From UCB2 sp964475735 (lineage in GTDB: Bacteria > Chloroflexota > Dehalococcoidia > Tepidiformales > Tepidiformaceae), in NCBI GenBank assembly GCA_964475735.1, contig CAYYYI010000097.1, forward strand, positions 1-10,575: a stretch of 10,575 nucleotides of DNA, in the 5' to 3' direction. The notes beneath the pieces are model-generated. The model was not told the origin of the DNA. It made no database searches and was given only the letters and a program-made list of their open reading frames with translations. This document shows, piece after piece, positions 1 through 10,040 of the stretch (positions are counted from its first letter, which is position 1; every line of letters begins with the position of its first letter). The position numbers and the translations under genes are program-made.

Positions 1-1281
1 ATGGCGCTCGCCGGGGGCTTCCTGCTGGCGGTGGTGGTTTCGCTCTCCTCTTCGGGCGCCTTCGGCTGGGGCGAAGAACGCCTCCCCCAGATGACGCAGG
101 CGCACGGCTGGGCGCAGCTCCAGGGCTGGGCCGGGCTCTTCGTGGCCGGGATGGCGCTCCGGCTCATGCCGCGCTTCGCTGGCCGTCAGCCCATCCGGCG
201 AAACGTCACCGTGCCTGTGTTCGTACTGCTGTTTGCCGCCGCCGCCGGGCGGGCCGTGGCCCAATCGCTCCCCTCCAGCGGCGCCGCTGACGCTCTCTTC
301 TTCGCCGCCGGGATGTCCGGCGCGGCAGGGGCGATTGCCGTGGGTATCACCGTTGGCTACACCCTCGCGCGCGGGCGCAAGAGGCCCGAACCGTGGCGGT
401 ACTTTGCGTGGGCAGGGTCGGCATGGTGGCTCGCCTGGGCGGCGTTGCTCGCGCTGGCCGCGTTCGAAGGGGCAGGCAACGACATCTTCGTCCCCGTGCG
501 GCTCGACGACGCCATGACGTGGGCGGTGATGCTCGGCGCGGTGGCGAACTTCATCTTCTCGGTGCAGAGCCGGAGTGTGCCCGTCTTCTTCGGGCGAAAG
601 CTGCCGTCGCCGCGGAAGCTCGCCGTTCCGGGGGCGCTGCTGAACCTCGGGGCCGCTCTCACCCTGGCCTCGCGCCTCCCGTTCGATGACGCCGCCCAGG
701 AACGGCTGCTGGGCGGCGGGCTGGCCCTGGCCGGGATCGGGCTGGTGTGGCTCGCGCCGGTCGCAGGCTCGGTCTGGGGCGAAGCGAAACGGTTGCGGCC
801 GCGCGCCCGGGCGGCCTCCCGCTACGTGCTGGCGGCGAACATCTCGGCTTTGCTGGCGGGGACGCTCCTCGCGTGGGCGGGCGCGAACAGCCTGGTCTCA
901 GGCGAATTCGAATCCTTCGCCGCCCGCGACGCCGCTCGCCACGCCCTCGGACTGGGGATGATCACGATGCTCATCATCGGCATGGCGCAACTGGTCTCCC
1001 CGGTCTTCGCGCTCGAAAGGGCCGAAGCGCGCCCGGCGGGCATCGAGGACCGCCTCGCCTGGTGGTTGCTGGCGTCCGCGGTCGTGCTGCGAGTGGTCGC
1101 GGGCCTGGCCTACGGCCACATGGACCACGAGCCGCGCATGCACCTGGCGGCGACAGCCGGGGCGCTCGCCTGGCTGGGGCTGGCAATGTTCGCCTTCAGC
1201 GTGGTCCGGGCCGTGCGCAAGGAGCCGCGGATGAAGGCCCTGCTGGCCACCGCCGCCGGCGTGGGCGACGATCCGAAGTAG
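1..1281 (+). CDS. NnrS-like polytopic membrane protein (start uncertain)
   Basis: This 426-residue protein is almost entirely hydrophobic and shows about twelve membrane segments, near residues 4-22, 36-58, 69-87, 98-120, 133-154, 170-190, 208-224, 236-258, 274-295, 313-336, 352-372 and 382-404. Number and length match the NnrS family, haem- and copper-containing membrane proteins linked to nitric oxide stress and denitrification. Two His-centred stretches resemble family signatures: QAHGWAQLQGWAGLFVAG around H35, and RHALGLGMITMLIIGMAQ around H314. Both histidines are candidate metal ligands. H373, H376 and H381 cluster before the last helix. No denitrification gene lies nearby, so the NO link is by family only. 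The ATG is the first base of the window, so the true start may lie upstream. The stop is 9 bp from the convergent ferritin-like gene. The family call rests on recalled motifs and topology; another 12-helix family is possible. Confidence 0.6.
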   Translation: MALAGGFLLAVVVSLSSSGAFGWGEERLPQMTQAHGWAQLQGWAGLFVAGMALRLMPRFAGRQPIRRNVTVPVFVLLFAAAAGRAVAQSLPSSGAADALFFAAGMSGAAGAIAVGITVGYTLARGRKRPEPWRYFAWAGSAWWLAWAALLALAAFEGAGNDIFVPVRLDDAMTWAVMLGAVANFIFSVQSRSVPVFFGRKLPSPRKLAVPGALLNLGAALTLASRLPFDDAAQERLLGGGLALAGIGLVWLAPVAGSVWGEAKRLRPRARAASRYVLAANISALLAGTLLAWAGANSLVSGEFESFAARDAARHALGLGMITMLIIGMAQLVSPVFALERAEARPAGIEDRLAWWLLASAVVLRVVAGLAYGHMDHEPRMHLAATAGALAWLGLAMFAFSVVRAVRKEPRMKALLATAAGVGDDPK

Positions 1282-1290
1282 GGCCGGGGG

Positions 1291-1713
1291 TCACCCCTCC
1301 GCGCGCAGCTCCGCCACCTGCTCGTTGCACCAGTCGATGTTTTCGACGTGCTCCTTCCGCATTTCGCGGAGCTCGGCCAGGGTTTCGTCCGCCAACGATT
1401 CGGCCAGGAGGACGTCGATGCGCTTCACGACCCACGCCTGGCCGCGGGCGAGCAGGTCGAGCCTTTCGGCGAGGGTGGAGAGCGCCATGACCTTGCCGGC
1501 GAAGTCGTTCTGACCGAGAGCGGGGTCGCCGCCAAGCGAGCGGACACCGCGTTCGAGCACGGCGCAGCTCACGGCCTCGTCGGCCTCGATCTTGGCCAGG
1601 TGGTTGCGGAAGAACCCCTTTGGCACGTTCTTCTTCAGGGCTGCGCCAACCTCGACGCCCGCCCGCTCGGCGAGGAGGAGCTCGTTCAACCGGGCCACGT
1701 TCTCGTCAGTCAT
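1291..1713 (-). CDS. Ferritin-like four-helix protein, DUF6306 type
   Basis: This 140-residue, almost all-helical soluble protein has a ferritin-like pattern. Helix 1 carries LLLAERAG (E16). Helix 2 carries an E-x-x-E pair (E43, E46) after H38. Helix 3 contains LARGQAWVVKRI (residues 88-99), and helix 4 has E121-H122. The LNELLLAERAG start, the E/D-rich second helix and the RGQ-WVV segment match what I recall of DUF6306, a ferritin-like domain of unknown function. These carboxylates and histidines could bind a di-iron site, but the function is not established. I chose the ATG at 1713; ATG codons at 1722 (143 aa) and 1761 (156 aa) are in frame. The longest form reaches to within 8 nt of the upstream tRNA and adds residues unlike the domain. 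No Shine-Dalgarno is obvious before 1713 or 1722. The gene begins 55 nt after the CCA end of tRNA-Ser on the same strand, with no terminator visible between them, so read-through from the tRNA promoter is possible. Confidence 0.72.
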   Translation of the reverse strand: MTDENVARLNELLLAERAGVEVGAALKKNVPKGFFRNHLAKIEADEAVSCAVLERGVRSLGGDPALGQNDFAGKVMALSTLAERLDLLARGQAWVVKRIDVLLAESLADETLAELREMRKEHVENIDWCNEQVAELRAEG

Positions 1714-1768
1714 GCGGGCCATGGTACACCCATACGAATGCTTCGAAGCGACTCGCCGCAATCATTCC

Positions 1769-1858
1769 TGGCGGAGAGGGTGGGATTCGAACCCACGAGG
1801 GACTTGCGCCCCTACACGCTTTCCAGGCGTGCCTGATCGGCCACTCCAGCACCTCTCC
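1769..1858 (-). tRNA. tRNA-Ser (anticodon GGA)
   Basis: The reverse complement folds into a complete class II cloverleaf. The acceptor stem GGAGAGG pairs with CCTCTCC, followed by discriminator G and a genomically encoded CCA (1769-1771). The anticodon stem is CACGC/GCGTG with loop CTGGAAA, giving anticodon GGA (plus-strand 1822-1824), which reads UCC and UCU. The long variable arm (GGG and CCC around GCGCAAGT) is the serine hallmark. The T arm is GTGGG-TTCGAAT-CCCAC. Every stem is intact, so the gene should be functional. It is 87 nt without CCA. Confidence 0.97.
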
Positions 1859-1873
1859 GCGGCGGCCTTCTCC

Positions 1874-1882
1874 ATAGTAGCA
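1874..1882 (-). promoter_or_regulatory. Extended -10 promoter of tRNA-Ser
   Basis: Reading the minus strand, TGC-TACTAT lies 15 nt before the mature tRNA 5' end. The hexamer matches TATAAT at five of six positions and has the TGn extension. No good -35 is seen 16-18 nt upstream. A start about 7 nt downstream would give a short precursor leader of about 8 nt, as expected for a tRNA transcript. This is inference from position and consensus. Confidence 0.5.
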
Positions 1883-1950
1883 ATGGCCACCGTTTGGGGC
1901 TTTCGCGCCCGGGATGCGCGCCAGCGCTCACGCCGGTAGCATCTTTAGGA

Positions 1951-3972
1951 GTGAAGAACTGGCGACGCGAGGCCCGCAACCGTGCCGGGCTCATCACGAC
2001 GCAACAGGTTGTACGCTCGGTCTGGCTCGGAGCGATCATCGGTGTCGTGGCCGGGGCGGGTGCTATCGCCTTCGCCTGGTCGATTGATTTCGCCACCGAG
2101 CATCTCCTGGGCGCCATCACCGGCTACCACCCTCCGCAGCCACTTGGCGAAGGAAGCATCGAGTCCTCCGGCCCGTCGCGCGCCTGGCTGCTGCCGCTCG
2201 TGCTGGCGGGCGGCGGCCTTGCGGCCGGGCTGATTGTCTGGCTGTTTGCGCCCGAGGCTGAGGGACACGGCACTGATGCCGCCATCCAGGCGTTCCACCG
2301 CCAGGGCGGCCGCGTCCGCCTGCGCGTGGCGCCCGTGAAGCTGGTGGCATCGGCCATCACCATCGGGTCGGGCGGCGCCGCTGGCCGCGAAGGCCCGACC
2401 GCGCAGATGGGCGGCAGTTTCGGGTCGTTCATCGCCGATCGCATGAAGCTCGGCGCGGTTGAGCGCAGGCGCGCCCTTGCGGCCGGTATGGCCGGTGGCA
2501 TCGGCGCCATCTTCCGCGCTCCCCTTGGCGGCGCCATGATGGCCGCCGAAGTCTTCTACAAGCATGACTTCGAGTCCGAAGTCATCCTCCTTTCCCTTAT
2601 CTCCTCCATCGTGGGCTTCTCTGTTTACGGCGCGTGGGCAGGGTGGGACCCCATCTTCGGGGGCGGGGCTACTTTCTCGTTCTCACACCCGGTGGAGCTC
2701 ATCTACTACGCCATCCTCGGCGTGCTCTGCGGGGGTATCGGCCTCCTCTACGCCCGGGGGTTCTATGGCGCGATTCGCGCCTTCCAGGCTATGCGGCTCC
2801 CGCGGTGGCTTACGCCGGCGATCGGCGGAGCGCTGGCCGGCTGCATCGGTATTGCCATGCCCGAAAGCATCCACGTGGGCTATGGAACCGTGCAGAAGCT
2901 GATGATTGAAGACGACCTCCGCTCGTTCTCGCCCTACCTGCTGCTTCTCCTGCCCTTCGCGCGCATTGCGACAACCTCGCTCACGGTGGGCTCCGGTGGC
3001 TCGGGCGGCATCTTCGGGCCCGGGATGGTGATCGGCGGCGTTACGGGAGCCGCCGCCTGGAAGCTGGGCAGCGACCTTCCCGGCTTCCCCGAGCAGCCAG
3101 GACCGGTCGTCATCGTCTGCATGATCGCGGTCTTCGGCAGCATCGCCCACGCCCCCATCGCCATGCTCATCATGGTCGGCGAGATGACCGGCAACCTCTC
3201 GCTGCTGGCGCCCGCCATGGTGGCCGTGGCTGTTGCCACTCTCGTAGTTGGCGAAACGAGCATCTACGAAAGCCAGGTCCCCACACGGGCCGACTCTCCC
3301 GCGCACCGGCACCGCTTCGCTTTCCCCTTGCTCGAAGCCCTCCCTGCCGGGCGCGCCATGCGGCCGGCAATTCACATCAGGGCCGATACGCGCGTCGCAG
3401 CCGCCATCGAAGTGCTCGAAGCGTCCGGGGCTCGCCACGGCGTGGTTGAGGATGCCTCCGGGCGGCCTCTTGGCGAAGTCAGCCTCGAGTCCCTGCGGAG
3501 CAGCGATGGCGATGCGTTGGCGGGCGAAGCGGCGGACTCCATCGTCGCCACCGTCTCCTCCGAGACGCCCCTCGACGAGGCGCTCGACCAGCTCGCAGCC
3601 CACGAGCGGAGCTGGCTGCTCGTGACCGACGACGCCTCGGGCGAGGTAATCGGCGCCATTGATGCGCGGTCGCTGGTGCGGTCCTACCGCCAGGCTGCCA
3701 GGAGCCAGCAGGTGCGCCCGATGGAGGCGCTTTCCGAGTCGCTCCACGCCCTCGAGTTCACCCTCTCCGAGGGCTCGTGGCTCGCCGGCGCTCCGCTGCG
3801 CGAGCTGCGGCTGCCGCCCAGCGTGCGGATCGTCGCTGTCACCCGCGATGCCATCATCATGGTCCCCGATGGTGAGACGGTGCTCTTGCCGGGGGACCGG
3901 CTGACAGTCTCAATCCCGCGCGGGGGGAGGAGCCGTGCGCTGGCCGTGTTGGGCGGCGAGAGGCCTGCGTAG
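1951..3972 (+). CDS. ClC-family chloride channel/transporter with CBS pair and RCK_C domain
   Basis: This 673-residue inner-membrane protein should move chloride or a related anion. The membrane part (about residues 15-445) carries the ClC signatures: GREGP (145-149, gating glutamate E147), GGIFGPG (352-358), APLGGAMMAAEV (190-201) and GEMTGN before the last helix. Y439 fits the inner-gate tyrosine. The GSGIP motif reads GHGTD, with H106 in place of the anion-coordinating serine. The position of the proton-pathway glutamate of E. coli ClcA (E203) is V201. The cytosolic C-terminus contains two CBS repeats (about 465-580), usually nucleotide-sensing, then an RCK_C/TrkA-C domain (about 600-655) of the kind that binds small ligands. 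I chose GTG 1951, which directly follows TTTAGGA and precedes a Lys/Arg-rich N-terminus. TTG 1894 would add 19 unlikely residues. The gene converges on the downstream kinase with a 26-bp gap. ClC assignment is firm; channel versus exchanger is open. Confidence 0.93.
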   Translation: MKNWRREARNRAGLITTQQVVRSVWLGAIIGVVAGAGAIAFAWSIDFATEHLLGAITGYHPPQPLGEGSIESSGPSRAWLLPLVLAGGGLAAGLIVWLFAPEAEGHGTDAAIQAFHRQGGRVRLRVAPVKLVASAITIGSGGAAGREGPTAQMGGSFGSFIADRMKLGAVERRRALAAGMAGGIGAIFRAPLGGAMMAAEVFYKHDFESEVILLSLISSIVGFSVYGAWAGWDPIFGGGATFSFSHPVELIYYAILGVLCGGIGLLYARGFYGAIRAFQAMRLPRWLTPAIGGALAGCIGIAMPESIHVGYGTVQKLMIEDDLRSFSPYLLLLLPFARIATTSLTVGSGGSGGIFGPGMVIGGVTGAAAWKLGSDLPGFPEQPGPVVIVCMIAVFGSIAHAPIAMLIMVGEMTGNLSLLAPAMVAVAVATLVVGETSIYESQVPTRADSPAHRHRFAFPLLEALPAGRAMRPAIHIRADTRVAAAIEVLEASGARHGVVEDASGRPLGEVSLESLRSSDGDALAGEAADSIVATVSSETPLDEALDQLAAHERSWLLVTDDASGEVIGAIDARSLVRSYRQAARSQQVRPMEALSESLHALEFTLSEGSWLAGAPLRELRLPPSVRIVAVTRDAIIMVPDGETVLLPGDRLTVSIPRGGRSRALAVLGGERPA

Positions 3973-3998
3973 CCGCCTGGCGAACCAGTCCCTGCCGC

Positions 3999-4007
<9 letters not shown>
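3960..4007. terminator. Possible bidirectional hairpin between converging genes
   Basis: GAGGCCTG at 3960-3967 and its reverse complement CAGGCCTC at 4000-4007 flank the 26-bp gap between the ClC and kinase stops. The arms overlap the last codons of both genes. A small nested hairpin, CTGG-CGAA-CCAG, sits at 3977-3988. There is no U-tract on either strand and the outer loop is 32 nt, so an intrinsic terminator is only a possibility. Confidence 0.22.
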
Positions 4008-5744
<1,737 letters not shown>

Positions 5745-5755
5745 CTTTTTCCGCC

Positions 5756-5770
5756 CCACTACGGTAGTGG
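5756..5770. promoter_or_regulatory. Perfect palindrome upstream of the kinase gene
   Basis: CCACTAC-G-GTAGTGG is a perfect inverted repeat with 7-bp arms and a one-base centre. It begins 11 nt upstream of the kinase ATG, inside the 132-bp region shared with the divergent glycosylase gene. The size suits a dimeric repressor site. As RNA the one-base loop makes a stable hairpin unlikely. No regulator gene for it is in view. Confidence 0.35.
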
Positions 5771-5861
5771 TCGGCTCTTTCCGAACGCGCTGTATGGCAT
5801 GTATCCCCCAATGTGAATTCCGCGCGGGATGCCTGGGGTGGCTGCCACGCGCAGGACCGCC

Positions 5862-5876
5862 TAACGTGAGATAGGA
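5862..5876 (+). promoter_or_regulatory. Candidate -10 and start context of the glycosylase gene
   Basis: TAACGT (5862-5867) fits the TAnnnT form of a -10 element and lies 9 nt before the ATG. GATAGGA abuts the ATG with no spacer, too close for an ordinary Shine-Dalgarno. Together they suggest a leaderless or nearly leaderless transcript. No clear -35 was found. Confidence 0.25.
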
Positions 5877-6617
5877 ATGCGTGCCGCAATTGACTCCGGT
5901 AGCGCCCTGGCCCACCTGCGGGAGACCGATCCCACGATGGCGAAGATCATCGCCCGGGTGGGGCCGTTCGCCCTGCGGCCCGATGGCGAGGACCCTTTCC
6001 GCTCGCTCAGCCGGGCGATTGTTTACCAGCAATTGAGCGGCCGGGCGGCGGGAACGATCTATCGGCGGTTCCTGGGCCTGTTCGGACGCGGTGACGGCTT
6101 CGACCCCGCCGTGCGCCGCACGAGCCCGGATTGGAACCCCCTCGCCGATGAGTTTCCCCCGCCCGAGGCCGTGCTCGCCCTTGGCGACGAAGAGATGCGC
6201 TCGGTTGGCCTATCGCGCCAGAAGGTCGCCTCGCTGCGGGACCTGGCGGCGCACTTCGCCTCTGGCGAGTTGAGCGTCGAACACTTTCACGCCTGGGACG
6301 ATGAGGAGATCATCGCCCACCTCACGGGCGTCCGGGGCATCGGACGCTGGACCGCCGAAATGTACCTTATCTTCCATCTCGGGCGCCCGGACGTGCTGCC
6401 CGTGAACGACATCGGCATCAACCGGGCCATCATGCGGAACTACGGGCTGGAGGCGATGCCCAAACCGGCACAGGTCAGGACCATCGGCGAGCCCTGGCGG
6501 CCGTGGGCGACCGTTGCCTGCTGGTATCTCTGGCGCAGCGAGGACACCCAGCTCCCGGTTGGAACGGAGTGGGACCCGGGACGCGGCGATCCGGCCCCTC
6601 AGGCCGAGGCGCGGTAG
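5877..6617 (+). CDS. AlkA-like DNA-3-methyladenine glycosylase (HhH-GPD family)
   Basis: This 246-residue cytosolic enzyme should remove alkylated bases such as 3-methyladenine from DNA, starting base excision repair. It shows the HhH-GPD layout: an N-terminal helical part with AIVYQQLSGRAA (47-58), the SVGLSRQKVASLRDLA segment (109-124), the helix-hairpin-helix TGVRGIGRWTAEM (150-162) and the catalytic region LPVNDIGINRA (174-184), with D178 in the place of the AlkA catalytic aspartate. It has no N-terminal AlkA_N domain and no C-terminal [4Fe-4S] cysteine cluster (only C215), which separates it from full-length E. coli AlkA and from MutY/Nth enzymes. The size matches short bacterial and yeast Mag-type glycosylases. 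The start ATG directly follows GATAGGA. It is divergent from the kinase gene by 132 bp, and its last 19 bp overlap the convergent receiver gene. No ada-type regulator or methyltransferase is adjacent, so induction by alkylation is not indicated. Confidence 0.9.
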   Translation: MRAAIDSGSALAHLRETDPTMAKIIARVGPFALRPDGEDPFRSLSRAIVYQQLSGRAAGTIYRRFLGLFGRGDGFDPAVRRTSPDWNPLADEFPPPEAVLALGDEEMRSVGLSRQKVASLRDLAAHFASGELSVEHFHAWDDEEIIAHLTGVRGIGRWTAEMYLIFHLGRPDVLPVNDIGINRAIMRNYGLEAMPKPAQVRTIGEPWRPWATVACWYLWRSEDTQLPVGTEWDPGRGDPAPQAEAR

Positions 6618-6961
6618 CGCTCCACCACCTGTTCGAGCTCGTCCAGGTCGAACGGCTTGTGCAACACCCCTGAAACGCGACCGGCTCGCGGGTCCTCCTC
6701 AAAGCCGCTCTCTCCCGTCATGACGACCACCGGCGGGTGCTTGGTGAGACGCGCGACGGCATCGATGACGGGCAACCCGTCGCCATCGTCAAGGTTCAGG
6801 TCGAGGAGCAGAAGGTCCCAGCCGTTGGTGGCCAGGCGCTCGATCGCTTCGGCCGCGCTCGTGACGCCGACAACGTCGTGCCCGGCTGCGGCGAGAACTT
6901 TCTGGATGAGCTTTGAAATGGTCAGCTCGTCCTCGGCCAGGAGGATGCGCATAGCCGGCAT
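6599..6961 (-). CDS. Stand-alone response-regulator receiver (CheY-like)
   Basis: This 120-residue protein is a single receiver domain with no output domain. All signature residues are present: acidic pocket E10-D11, phosphoacceptor D54 in LLLLDLNLDD, the switch threonine T82 in VVVMTGES, and K102 in HKPFDLDEL. It should be phosphorylated at D54 and act by protein contact or as a phosphate shuttle. The ATG at 6961 follows the stop of the upstream kinase by only 3 nt, which indicates one transcript and probable translational coupling. A second in-frame ATG at 6952 (MRILLAEDE) is equally plausible and would give 117 residues. GGGGAG lies about 18 nt upstream of the first ATG, so neither start has a well-placed Shine-Dalgarno. 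The 3' end overlaps the convergent glycosylase gene by 19 bp. Confidence 0.92.
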   Translation of the reverse strand: MPAMRILLAEDELTISKLIQKVLAAAGHDVVGVTSAAEAIERLATNGWDLLLLDLNLDDGDGLPVIDAVARLTKHPPVVVMTGESGFEEDPRAGRVSGVLHKPFDLDELEQVVERYRASA

Positions 6962-6964
6962 GAT

Positions 6965-7603
6965 TTATGGAGTGTACTCCCCTTTGGCTTTGAGCGGGAG
7001 TCCAACACCGATCTCCACGGCGCGATCGAAGCGGCGCAGCGACACCTCGCCGCCCATCGCCATTACGAACTGCCGCGCCCGGAAGAACGCGAAACCCGCA
7101 TCCGCCGCCACCGGCTTCTCCGGGCCCACCAGGTTTCCGCTCGCAAACCGCAATCTAATCGAGTTGTCATGTTTCTCGAAGTCCAAGTCCACAGCTCCGC
7201 TGCCGGCGCCGATCCGGTTGGCCGCCTGGATGAAACCCGCGAGCGCGCGGACCAGGTGGCCTGCATCCCACGCACCCTGGACCGCTGGAGGATTGGGCCC
7301 AACAAGCTGCACCCCCGGCCCAACCAGCTCGCGGGCGGCTGCGACAGCGGCGCCGAGTTCGCATGGCCCGGCAGACAGGACAACCTTGCCGCGCTCCAGG
7401 CGCGATATCTCCTGCAGGTCGTCGGCAAGGCGCTGGAGGTCATCGATGGAGGCGTTGAGCATGGACGAAAGCTCGGCGTCGAGGATCGATGTGTCGCCCG
7501 CGCCAAGCCTCTTCGCGAGTTCGATCACCATCCGGATTGATGTCAGCGGGGTGCGGATCTCGTGGGCGAAGGCGCCCATGGCCTCGCGCCGGTAGAGGTC
7601 AGT
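6965..7603 (-). CDS. Histidine kinase, C-terminal part, with eroded ATPase domain (5' end lost in gap)
   Basis: The visible 212 residues begin inside the dimerisation domain; anything N-terminal is in the N run. The H-box is good: GAFAHEIRTPLTSIRM, with phosphoacceptor at visible residue 14 (H14), followed by a second helix ending in LQEISRLERGKV. The ATP-binding half is short and unusual. The N-box region reads RALAGFIQAANR (119-130) with no aspartate-facing N-x-x-x-N pattern. The G1 DxGxG motif is missing, replaced by RFASGNLVGPEKP (152-164). The G2 area reads AFFRARQFVMAMGGEVSL (172-189), which keeps the helix fold but lacks GxGxGL. It may therefore bind nucleotide poorly and act as a pseudokinase, a phosphatase or a phosphorelay dimer. 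It is followed after 3 nt by a lone receiver, its likely partner. It lies downstream of hppA on the same strand, though the gap hides the junction. Confidence 0.85.
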   Translation of the reverse strand, partial: TDLYRREAMGAFAHEIRTPLTSIRMVIELAKRLGAGDTSILDAELSSMLNASIDDLQRLADDLQEISRLERGKVVLSAGPCELGAAVAAARELVGPGVQLVGPNPPAVQGAWDAGHLVRALAGFIQAANRIGAGSGAVDLDFEKHDNSIRLRFASGNLVGPEKPVAADAGFAFFRARQFVMAMGGEVSLRRFDRAVEIGVGLPLKAKGEYTP

Positions 7604-7703
7604 NNNNNNNNNNNNNNNNNNNNNNNNNNNNNNNNNNNNNNNNNNNNNNNNNNNNNNNNNNNNNNNNNNNNNNNNNNNNNNNNNNNNNNNNNNNNNNNNN
7701 NNN
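7604..7703. other. Assembly gap of exactly 100 N
   Basis: The run is 100 N long, the usual placeholder for a scaffold gap of unknown size. It removes the C-terminus of HppA, which by family should continue about 55-75 residues past the last visible one, and the N-terminus and start of the histidine kinase. Since 100 bp codes for only 33 residues, the true gap should be larger. The two genes appear fused in frame only because Ns carry no stop codon. Confidence 0.97.
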
Positions 7704-9946
<2,243 letters not shown>

Positions 9947-9949
9947 GGG

Positions 9950-9959
9950 CCTCCCCTCC
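9950..9959 (-). promoter_or_regulatory. Strong Shine-Dalgarno of hppA
   Basis: The minus strand reads GGAGGGGAGG ahead of the ATG at 9946. The GGAGG core at 9955-9959 has an 8-nt spacing. It fixes the hppA start and rules out the 44-residue longer form. It is the strongest ribosome binding site in the window. Confidence 0.85.
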
Positions 9960-9985
9960 GATGACCGGTTCTGCCGGGACGCTTG

Positions 9986-10020
9986 GCGCAGGGCACACAA
10001 AGACGGCGGCCGCCCTGCGC
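9986..10020 (-). promoter_or_regulatory. GC-rich stem-loop in the hppA leader
   Basis: GCGCAGGGC (9986-9994) and GCCCTGCGC (10012-10020) are perfect 9-bp inverted arms around a 17-base loop. They lie in the hppA leader between the candidate promoter and the ribosome binding site. A second, mutually exclusive palindrome, GGCGGCCGCC (10005-10014), overlaps the loop and one arm, so two alternative folds are possible. No U-run follows on either strand, so this is not a standard terminator. A role in leader stability or control is inference. Confidence 0.4.
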
Positions 10021-10040
10021 GACGCGCCGAAGTGGTTCGG

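Noticed and set aside
747..1490. 247-codon plus-strand frame running from the NnrS-like gene into the ferritin-like gene
   Set aside because: Arg/Gly/Ala/Pro-rich translation without motifs, overlapping two better-supported genes in other frames.
1740..1749. Palindrome GCTTCGAAGC between tRNA-Ser and the ferritin-like gene as a terminator or operator
   Set aside because: Self-complementary with no room for a loop of useful size, no U-run, and short enough to occur by chance.
1894..1950. TTG start giving a 19-residue longer ClC protein
   Set aside because: The added residues look like translated intergenic DNA and no ribosome binding site precedes the TTG; GTG 1951 leads into a basic N-terminus.
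2683..3747. 354-codon open frame antisense to the ClC gene
   Set aside because: Low-complexity His/Gly/Asp/Arg composition with no recognisable domain; the ClC gene on the other strand is certain.
5745..6032. 96-residue N-terminal extension of the HDFNN kinase
   Set aside because: It would overlap the glycosylase gene by about 150 bp and has no family-like sequence; ATG 5744 with GGGGCGGA upstream is better.
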